A stretch of DNA of 64,000 nucleotides, taken from positions 38,117,795 to 38,181,794 of the forward strand of contig NC_092670.1 of assembly GCF_964355755.1 (NCBI RefSeq). The letters are read 5' to 3'. Position 1 is the stretch's first letter; each line of letters starts with the position of its first letter. Positions 57,101 through 64,000 of the stretch are shown piece by piece. The position numbers and the translations under genes were made by a program. The notes under the pieces are model-generated. The model was given only the letters and a program-made list of their open reading frames with translations, was not told where the DNA came from and did no database searches. The stretch is from Antedon mediterranea (taxonomy: Eukaryota; Echinodermata; Crinoidea; Comatulida; Antedonidae).

Positions 57101-60100
57101 TTACTTTCTTTTGTATTTTTCCCAATGAAAAAATGTTTTAAAGCCTCCATGTGATACATGGTATTTTGAACTTTTGGCAGATACAATTTCTTCATCAATG
57201 GAGTATTTATGACAATAACTTTCTTCTTAGAAGTTGAATTCTCCACTGAAGAGCACAATAAAAGTAACATGTTTAAACAGTTTTAAATAATGTACACATT
57301 ACTTCTTATATTAATGTGTGTATATAATTTATCTAATCTAACCATTTTCTATGTAAAATCTGCAGCACCATTCCATCAGGAACACAAAATAGAGATGTTA
57401 AGCTCTGTCTACACCATCAAACTAGTTTGACAAATAAGTGTGGTGTGCCCAAATATGGTAGTGATATACCCAAATATGGTAGTGATATACCCAAATATGG
57501 TAGTGATATGACATCATGTCCATGTATGGGCACATCACATTTTTTGTCACATAAAGTTTGATAGTGTATACAGAGCTTTAAAAAGCCAAAAAACATGCAT
57601 CTGAACTAATGGCAGATATATCAAGCCAGAAGGAACTCAGGGACACAAATGGCAGCACATTTTACTACAGTCATTATTAGAATCAGTCTAGCATTAGATA
57701 GCAAGAATGTGCCAGTACCACTAACTAGGCCTACTTACTTTGCACAGTAAATGGAATCTCCCACTGCTGTTCATAGTGTGGTGAGTGGTTATCAAGCATA
57801 GTAAGAAAGGCTTCGCTAGACACTATGAAGTCAACTGGGTGCTTGGCTACCAGGCTTGCTATTACAGGGTCAGAGGTCAAATCCTTAAAAAATAGAGAAT
57901 ATATAAAAACCTTGGATTTGAATAAGGCCAAATAAAAAAACATACTTGTTAAGCGTCACCGCCCGCTCCCGATTATCCAGCGGCCTCTCTTTTTATTTTT
58001 TTTTTATTACGGAAAGTTCAGTGGCCCGGCCTCCAGAGTAGGGCTCGAAATTCACGCTAGCAAACTAGGATTTTGCTAGTAGATTCTTCATAATTGCTAT
58101 TTGAAAATTTCAAAACTAGCAAATGTTTGTTAGGCTAGTGTAATTTTTGAAAAATACGTACTTTTTAGCTTAGACAACGCTAGCCGCCGATCGCTCTATG
58201 TCGACAACGGCAATTTGGTGAAAACAATTGTTTCATTTACACGCCGCCGATTTACGTCAAGTAAACGCGAATAGCACCGTGAATCATGTAATGTGGTAAA
58301 CAGCAAGCTTTTTCCCCAACACATTAAATCATGTGCATTTAGTACGTCGCTGAGGATTACATCATCAGTCACGTGATTACAGAATACGCGATTATCAATT
58401 TAGGGATTTAACAAAATAAATATTTTGCCTACACAGTGGTCGAAGCGCGTTTTTTTATAGGTTCGTAAATAGGAAACACCCCATACATAATGGACTCTAC
58501 CAATTTTGTTTACGATGATCTCGCGCTCGAGATCGGCACACCACCACCACGAGGTCCTGTTGGGCGATGGGTTTCCTTATGCCTGGTTTACCTGTGGAAT
58601 AATTACATACACTTTTTGCATCACAACTTTAAATACTGATTTACACAGCAATTGGCAAAGGATTCATCAAAGAAGAATGAATACGTTGAATAAAAATTCA
58701 CTTAAAGCAAATGCCGTAAGCTGTTTTCAAACTATAAATCAGCCCACTATTTAGTATTATTGAGACCAAATCATGCTTCTCGCGATAGGGAATTTCCTGG
58801 ATAGATGAGTCGAGTGAGAGACGGCGGATGGCCGATGAGTGAGGTGGGGGTAGCAGCTTGGACGGATTAGTTAGCCTAGGGCCTACAATTTCGCTTGGTG
58901 GCAATTAAATTTAATGTTTTAATTACGTCTGGATATAAACAATACAAAACTCAATTTTGTCATAAGCAATAATATTTCATACAAGTCAATTTTGTTCTGT
59001 TTCGCATTTTAAAAGTTTGACGTTTCGTCCTAAAAAAAGTGGAGCAAAACGTCCACCGCGCAAAAATATACCTCTATAAAAAGTAAAAAAAAAAAATAAA
59101 AAAACCGTCCCCCCGCCCCTGAAAATTTATGAGGGTGTGACGCTTAACAAGTATATTTTTTTATTTGGCCTAATACTACGAATGTGAAATAAATGACCTC
59201 TAGTCAACAAGAAAGAAAAAAATTGAAATTGATGGTAGTTACCTGGTAACAAGGAGAGTCAATTTTGTCCAAAATGTCTTTGTTGATACCTTGAGTCCTT
59301 GTAAAAGATTTGTAGCTGCTGCAAGAGGGCTTAGAAGTTGTTGCCTTGTTACCATCCTACAGCAACCAACAACAATTTATATTAAACTAGAAATACACTA
59401 TAACATGCATGTATGACTATGTATCGGCTGAGGTATTCTGTACCTGTATTTTTCAGGAGATGTTTTACTTGTTAACGTTGCCAGATTGTTGTGATAAATT
59501 TTCTCAAATAATATAACACTTAATTAATACATATTCATATCCTTAACCAGGCCCTTGTCTTTTAAGGCGAGCGAGTGCGATCACTCACCTAGCACACTCC
59601 TAAACTGCCCTTGAGGAGTGCGATTTACAACACGCTTAAATTTGGTAAACTTCTACACACCAACATACAAACAGCACACCTACAGCACCACTAAATGTAT
59701 TGAGGAGTGCACTTTGTAGCACACCTATAATTTTCGAAAGACAAGGCCTGCTTAACAAATAAATATTGAAAGTCAAGGTTGCCAGAATATGTGATAAATG
59801 TTACCAAATAATATAACAATAATTAATAAATCTTCAAACCTTGACAAATAAATATTGAATGAACCTCATGATGGAATCAGTTTTGTAGACGGCGCCCGCT
59901 TTTAAGCTGATTGTTTGTTGTAAAGTGTAATAACAAGGTACAGAACAGATACGCTTCAACGAGCATTCAAGGTATTTCTGTAAGACACAATTGTCTAAAA
60001 TCAGTTTCTTACTAATGTAATAAAATGTATTACATAATCCTTATCTTTAACGCATTTCAAACAAAAATGGACTGTACTGTAATCAAACCTAATCGCATGG

Positions 60101-62399
60101 GTTAGTTCACTCATTAGTCTTCACTATCAAGTAACTTTAATTAACAAAACAATGTGATGTGCCCATATATTGAAATGATGTCATATCACTACCATGTTTG
60201 GGCACATCACACTTTTTTTTTCAAACTAGTTTGATAGTGTAGACAGAGCTTTAGGCATCAGGTATGAAGCCCACTTAATACTGTCATATACTGATTAAAT
60301 ACCTTCATATACTGATTGACCTTTGAACTTGTAAATGAATAATCTTCAGGGTGTTGTAATGAAATTGACCTCAGGTAGTTCATAAACTCTTCCTGTTCTT
60401 GACCAACTTGCATCTGCAAAGTCTAGTACAAAGTTCAGCATACTGCAACATTAGTCAAAGCTCTCTACACTCTCAAACTAGTGTGACGTGCCCAAATATG
60501 GTAGTGATATGCCCAGCCCAAATATGGTAGTGACATGTCCATATATGGGCACATCACATTTTTGTCACATAAAGTTTGATAGTGTAGACAAATTTTAAGC
60601 ATATTGATATTAGTGAACTACAATATCTCTATGGTCTAATGACATTTGTCATTTCAATGTACAGTACTAATATAGAAAGTAGAAGTAAATTCTAAAAACA
60701 TTTACCTTAAAATGCTCAATTTCTTTTAACTCTTTCTGAGATGGGTGCTGTGCTGGTGGGCCTGTTGACAACTTGTGATATAGTTCCAGATATGTTCTCT
60801 GCTGTGACCGAGATAAAAAAGACTTCCTGGGATACGGGCATCCTACTTTTGGACTTTCCAGATCTGGGTTCAAACTTAAGTCAGATAAATCAAATTTGAT
60901 TAGATATTAACGGTAACTTTAGAAAACAAAATAATATATGGATTATATTTATGTTGTCATAGGTAAATAATGCAGGCCTTGTCTTTTGAAAATCATAGGT
61001 GTGCTACAAATTGAACTCCTCAATACATTCAGGGGTGCTGTAGGTGTGCTTTTTGTATTTTGGTGTGTAGTAGTTTCCAAATTAAGGCGCGTTGTAAATC
61101 GCACTCCTCAAAGGCAGTTAAAAGACAAGGCCTGATAATGGGACCATTTCTGGGGTCACACGGTACCATACTCCATCCATAAAAAAAAAAAAGAGTTTCG
61201 TGGTTGATTGGCTCCATATTTTTTGGTGGTTTTTACCTTTTTAGAAAATCTTCATTTGATTTGTCATTTGTATCACTGTACCATTCTTTCATAACTCTCT
61301 CCAAAGATGGTTTTATGGTGAGTCTTTTGTAGCTTTCTTCTGTAAAGAATGACTTCGGCTCTTGAAAACTGAACAAATAAATATAAATTAAAACTGCTCT
61401 GTGACTGTTTATATAAAGGATGTAGTTTCATGTGCTACGGTGAACTCGTTCAAAGCTAAAATTAACGTTACATGGTCCAACCACCCGCTGAAGTTTTCAC
61501 CTTATATTGAATATGATTTTATCGTTAAGAGGGGCTTTTAAGCACGGAGTGCTTTGCCTCGATCCCGTAAAAGAAAGTGTACGGGAAACAAGTAAACAAG
61601 TAGAGTTATTTATTTATTTTTACTTATTTTTTATCATATATTTTTGTTGTTCTGTTTTTATTTTTGTAAGTTATATATATTGTACATACAGTTTACGTAT
61701 TATGTATTTTCATACAGATCAAATGAATTAATTAGTTTACATTTTGTTCTGATGTTATGTGTTAGTATTTAGAACTTTGTACCTTGATGTTTCTTTGTAT
61801 TTTGTCTGTAAAATGGATGCACCATTAACTGATAATAATGTGTGCCACCGATATGAAGGTGATTCCTATGAATAAATATATCAGGCCTTAACCATTTGTA
61901 TACCATACATCAACAGCAAATAACCTGCCAAGAAATATAGTTGCCTACTGTACAGATGAATCAAGCACTACCTATGTAGGAACTTCACACACATATTTGC
62001 GTAAAGTTATGCAAATTGCTGTTGTAAATATAGCGAACGCACAACGAGCGATCTCGCTCTCTCTCTGCGTCAAGTTTTCAACGAGAAGACATCGACATAT
62101 TTATGAGCAAACCATTGCGAGTTTTAGTACAAGTTTTACGATAATAATTAGTTGTCCTAATTATTAGCACTATTACAGTACATTTTGATATTTAGCGTTT
62201 TAACTTTACATATTTTACTACGTGTTACTGTATGTTATCGTGTTTCAATTATTGTACCGTTGTATATTATTATTGTCCTGAACTAGCCTAGCCTAACCTT
62301 ACACTGCGCACGTACGTACGCGCTTCGTGTGGATATGTGGTTTCTACACTCCGTATAGTTTATTTACTTCGAGCCTAGGATACTTCCAGCTTTGGACAT
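54098..62399 (-). CDS. ICE2: Little elongation complex subunit 2 (ICE2/NARG2), 13 coding exons
   Basis: Joined: 62399-62368 (tentative), 61368-61237, 60874-60706, 60413-60303, 59977-59840, 59356-59243, 57883-57739, 57245-55762, 55558-55429, 55239-55155, 55025-54975, 54536-54301, 54186-54098; 2916 bp, 971 aa, against about 980 in human. All phases close. Landmarks shared with vertebrate ICE2: PYPRKSFLSRSQQRTYLEL, the HPVDFIVSSEAFLTMLDNH helix, EQQWEIP, VIVINTPL, then a long acidic/serine-rich disordered exon, and the C-terminal NARG2 domain from HIQPKLEYQ through GRIDVFTSELL, SEYLLSHN, HPWLPLD to ATFPPN. ICE2 works with ICE1 and ELL in the little elongation complex that supports RNA polymerase II transcription of snRNA genes. 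The tail is basic (KKRRNRKKK), suggesting a nuclear signal. Confidence 0.92.
54301..54536 (-). CDS. ICE2: ICE2 coding exon 12
   Basis: Encodes SLSESEYLLSHN, DLHACIYQN, NHPWLPLDTNQP and RIPATFPPNT; near-collinear with vertebrate ICE2. Acceptor TTGTTTAG, donor CTG/GTAAAT. Confidence 0.9.
54623..54717 (+). mobile_element. MITE family A copy, shortened, in ICE2 intron 11
   Basis: Keeps ACTATCAAACTAGTTTTAC and TTTGATAGTGTAGACAAAGC ends but has lost most of the centre. Confidence 0.65.
54975..55025 (-). CDS. ICE2: ICE2 coding exon 11 (51 bp)
   Basis: Small exon, PGQSMKMLHSCLKNMY, between two split codons. Acceptor GTTTATTTACAG, donor ATAG/GTAAGA. It fills the expected helix before SEYLLSHN. Confidence 0.85.
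   Translation of the reverse strand, partial: SWTIYENVAFMSKKYV
55155..55239 (-). CDS. ICE2: ICE2 coding exon 10
   Basis: Encodes GRIDVFTSELLKFEYNDLNN, matching GHIDAFTSKL in vertebrates. Acceptor TAATTACAG, donor CAA/GTGAGT. Confidence 0.9.
55429..55558 (-). CDS. ICE2: ICE2 coding exon 9
   Basis: Encodes EVPLHIQPKLEYQAIFGHEM and SEVCCGWLKLF, core of the NARG2 C-terminal domain. Acceptor GGTTGCCAG, donor AGAG/GTAAAT. Confidence 0.9.
55635..55726 (+). mobile_element. MITE family A copy, 5'-truncated, in ICE2 intron 8
   Basis: Only the right half remains, ending GATAGTGTAGACAGAGCTT plus TA, 35 bp from the exon 8 donor. Confidence 0.65.
55762..57245 (-). CDS. ICE2: ICE2 coding exon 8 (1484 bp, disordered centre)
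   Basis: Starts MENSTSKKKVIVINTPLMKK, then 400 residues rich in Ser, Lys, Asp and Glu with no fold signal, then HMYSLWSFGKFKILVKSQID at the start of the C-terminal domain. Acceptor GCTCTTCAG, donor CAG/GTCAGT. Confidence 0.9.
57401..57578 (+). mobile_element. MITE family A copy in ICE2 intron 7
   Basis: Ends AGCTCTGTCTACACCATCAA and GATAGTGTATACAGAGCTT, TA flanks. Three internal CCAAATATGGTAGTG units, the most in any bounded copy here. Confidence 0.8.
57739..57883 (-). CDS. ICE2: ICE2 coding exon 7
   Basis: Encodes DLTSDPVIASLVAKHPVDFI to QQWEIPFTVQ, one of the best conserved ICE2 blocks. Acceptor TTTTTTAAG, donor CAAA/GTAAGT. Confidence 0.9.
57926..59170. mobile_element. Harbinger-like non-autonomous DNA element in ICE2 intron 7
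   Basis: Terminal inverted repeats of about 35 bp begin GGCCAAATAAAAAAA and include ACTTGTTAAGCGTCAC; the element is flanked by the 3-bp duplication TAA (57923-57925, 59171-59173). TAA duplications and GGCC ends fit PIF/Harbinger. 1245 bp with no long ORF. Confidence 0.75.
59243..59356 (-). CDS. ICE2: ICE2 coding exon 6
   Basis: 38 codons ending DILDKIDSPCYQ. Acceptor GCTGTAG, donor CAG/GTAACT. The two other frames fail across the next junction. Confidence 0.78.
59548..59750. mobile_element. MITE with CAGGCC(C/T)TTGTC ends, copy 1
   Basis: Inverted ends CAGGCCCTTGTCTTTT and GAAAGACAAGGCCTG, flanked by the perfect 6-bp duplication CTTAAC (59542-59547, 59751-59756). In ICE2 intron 5. Confidence 0.8.
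59840..59977 (-). CDS. ICE2: ICE2 coding exon 5
   Basis: 46 codons, KYLECSLKRICSVPCYYTLQ onward, like the KKYSEFYTLHEVT segment of ICE2. Acceptor GTCTTACAG; weak donor AAG/GTTTGA, so the 3' edge is less certain. Confidence 0.75.
60113..60251 (-). mobile_element. MITE family A copy in ICE2 intron 4
   Basis: Inverted orientation: the GATGTGCCCATATAT block comes first and TTTGATAGTGTAGACAGAGC ends the element. Left end degraded. Confidence 0.65.
60303..60413 (-). CDS. ICE2: ICE2 coding exon 4
   Basis: 37 codons, MQVGQEQEEFMNYLRS to VNQYMK. Acceptor CTTTGCAG. Donor AAG/GTATTT is preferred over an upstream AAAG/GTCAAT because it keeps phase 0. Confidence 0.78.
60458..60595 (+). mobile_element. 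MITE family A copy in ICE2 intron 3
   Basis: Ends AAGCTCTCTACACTCTCAAA and TTTGATAGTGTAGACAAATT; two internal motif units, one with an insertion. Confidence 0.7.
60706..60874 (-). CDS. ICE2: ICE2 coding exon 3
   Basis: Encodes the conserved PYPR...SQQRTYLEL motif and ends EIEHFK. Acceptor GACTTAAG, donor AAG/GTAAAT. Confidence 0.88.
60973..61134. mobile_element. MITE with CAGGCCTTGTC ends, copy 2
   Basis: Same family as 59548-59750 but in opposite orientation (shared CACTCCTCAA and GTGTGCT blocks). 162 bp, flanked by the 6-bp duplication ATAATG (60967-60972, 61135-61140). In ICE2 intron 2. Confidence 0.8.
61237..61368 (-). CDS. ICE2: ICE2 coding exon 2
   Basis: Encodes FQEPKSFFTEESYKRLTIKP and onward to NEDFLKR/S. 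It resembles the LKTFFSRENYKDHSMAPSL part of ICE2. Acceptor GTTCAG, donor AAAAAG/GTAAAA. Confidence 0.85.
62368..62399 (-). CDS. ICE2: ICE2 coding exon 1 (tentative)
   Basis: 32 bp reading MSKAGSILGS plus a split Asn. ATG has A at -3, donor AA/GTAAAT, and phase 2 matches exon 2. Chosen over an 8-bp alternative at 63823-63830 because the peptide starts Met-Ser-Lys, as ICE2 proteins tend to, and the intron is shorter. Confidence 0.5.
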
Positions 62400-62639
62400 C
62401 GTTTGACTGCTACAATACTCCATTACCGTATTCTAAATAGGGGGCCTAGGGTAGGCCTAAGTAGAGACCGAATTACTTATTCCCTAAACCTACTTACTAC
62501 TACTATAGTAGAGCTAACATGCAAGCATGTAAGGATGATCCAAGCATAGAGGATTTTCCATTAGTCACTACCTAAGTACCGAAATAGTGCAGGCTATTGC
62601 GTAGTGCGAACTGACTAGAAAACAAACAATATACCAAAA

Positions 62640-63010
62640 AGGTGTCTGATCATTTCGGCCGCCAGTCATTTCGGCCGCCGGTTATGGAACGCCCAAAATC
62701 ATGAAACGCCAAAAAAGACAAAATATGTATTGTTCATTTCGGCCGCCAGAATCGTCAATATTGTTAATAACGTATTGTTACTTACTTACTTGTCAAAAAG
62801 GGTGTATACATGTGCCTATCGCCTGAATAGACGTGTGTAAATGGTGTCAGATGAAATCGGTCGCGCTTGAAATCGATCGCGTTTGAAATCGGTCGCGATA
62901 AAATAAACATCCGGTATTTTGTATGGAGCGCCGCTAGATACGCTTTTTATCCTATTAGTTACGTTTGATATCGGTCGCGTTTTATTTTGGTCGCGCTAAT
63001 TTGTATATGG
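62640..63010 (+). repeat. Dispersed short CpG repeats (TTTCGGCCGCC and AATCGGTCGCG)
   Basis: ATTTCGGCCGCC occurs three times in 62640-62755 and (G)AAATCGGTCGCG or close variants about five times in 62850-63000, in otherwise AT-rich DNA upstream of the tentative ICE2 start. No family recognised. Confidence 0.6.
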
Positions 63011-63229
63011 CGCATTAGATACATTTTTAATGAAAACGGTCATTAGACATTATGTTTTTAGTTAATTGTGAATATTGGAATTTCTAATAATACTGTTTGA
63101 CATTTTTTTAAACCTCGATCGTTATTTTTTAAGTACAGTAAATATTAATATTTATCTCATTATTTATAAATAATTTGTGTTTCCATTTTATCTTACAGGT
63201 TTTAATGAATTGTAATGTGTTCTTTTAGC

Positions 63230-63397
63230 ATGCCGTTGTTTAAGGTTTTGAAAATAAATAATAATTTAATAGTTAAACAAGTAGTAGACGCGCCTATTGC
63301 GTATTTTTTAATCACAGTTAACTACGAAACTCGTTCTATACCTGCAAGTGGATACCAGCTCAATGAGGTTTATGCAATAAAGGAATTTGATGCATGA
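63230..63397 (+). CDS. Possible small ORF or terminal exon, unknown
   Basis: From ATG 63230, 55 aa starting MPLFKVLKINNNLIVKQVVD and ending in TGA; an in-frame ATG at 63215 would give 60 aa. A splice-acceptor-like TTTTATCTTACAG ends at 63199. Codon use looks less random than its AT-rich surroundings, but no family is recognised and it may be part of a repeat. Confidence 0.25.
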   Translation: MPLFKVLKINNNLIVKQVVDAPIAYFLITVNYETRSIPASGYQLNEVYAIKEFDA

Positions 63398-64000
63398 TGA
63401 TGATTTTTGCATTCGATATCCGCCACTCTGACGACGTGAGCATGGTTTAGGATAATAATAAAATATATAGATAATATTCCGTTATAAATCAATCTACCAG
63501 CCCTACAGTATGTCTATGATGTACAATGATAGATGTGAGAATAATGTTTGGATAATAAAGGTGGACACGATTTTCAAAGAGGTACTGATATTTAAACATT
63601 TAGATTTACGAACGTCGTATGGATGTTATGTGAGACTACTTACTTAATTATTTACATTAAATGATTATTGTAAATAAAGAAATAACAGATATTTTTCAAA
63701 TTAAAATCTATAGTATCGACGTACAGTATACGTAAATTATATACATCGTTTCCCAAAAACACGTGCAGGAGGCCTATAGACGTTTTAAAAGTATGGTTAT
63801 TAGTAATAGACGTCATCTTTACCTGGCCATGAACAACGATCGTACGTGTTTTGTCCATGATTTGACACACTAACAAGTGCGTGCTTTTTAAAAAGGGGAA
63901 ACCCCGTCAGCAAAATAACGCATTGTTAGAGGAAACATTAGAAATAAAAGTATACACGTGATTTGTCTCAACAATTATTATTGTACACTTAATAATATTA

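Noticed and set aside
63823-63830. Alternative 8-bp ICE2 first exon (ATGGCCAG)
   Set aside because: Phase fits, but context at -3 is T, the exon is tiny and the intron longer; the 62368-62399 candidate is better.

Overview
The window is animal nuclear DNA: AT-rich, with spliced genes whose introns follow GT-AG, and packed with transposable elements. Four protein genes can be assembled exon by exon, and reading phase closes at every junction I checked. Gene content (VAT1, an Rnd-type Rho GTPase, an invertebrate DEAH-box/RBR fusion, ICE2/NARG2) suggests a bilaterian. Repeat style, including the frequent TAGGCCTA word, suggests a marine deuterostome invertebrate such as an echinoderm. That assignment is inference, not proof.

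Layout. 1-8130: no supportable gene, but a 46-bp minisatellite, several short inverted-repeat elements, a tRNA-like pseudogene and a SINE. 8131-18129 (minus): VAT1, six coding exons, 374 aa. Its intron 4 holds a full-length, apparently young Ty3/gypsy retrotransposon (9168-13965) with identical 140-bp LTRs, a 5-bp target duplication and an intact 1335-aa gag-pol ORF. 18608-41702 (plus): an Rnd-family GTPase, five coding exons, 244 aa, head to head with VAT1 (478 bp between start codons) and with a 20.2-kb second intron. That intron carries SINEs, MITEs, a perfect 199-bp palindrome and a Penelope-like fragment with a hammerhead-like core. 42720-44525: a hierarchical inverted-repeat array in the tail-to-tail gap between two convergent genes. 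45428-51574 (minus): a 1937-aa DEAH-box helicase fused to a RING-IBR-RING ubiquitin ligase module, almost all in one exon. 51758-53298: a non-autonomous hAT-like element with an 8-bp target duplication. 54098-62399 (minus): ICE2/NARG2, 13 coding exons, about 971 aa, first exon tentative. Most of its introns carry MITEs. 62400-64000: no firm gene, CpG-containing short repeats and one small possible ORF.

The four genes do not form a pathway. VAT1 is a membrane-associated oxidoreductase-like protein, Rnd is a GTPase-deficient Rho switch acting on actin, the helicase-RBR protein links RNA remodelling to ubiquitin, and ICE2 belongs to the little elongation complex for snRNA transcription. The most unusual material is structural: the palindromic array, the perfect hairpin, a MITE family whose internal 21-bp motif expands into a minisatellite, a retrotransposon 28 bp from a splice donor, and the divergent RING2 and 28-residue repeats of the helicase-RBR protein.
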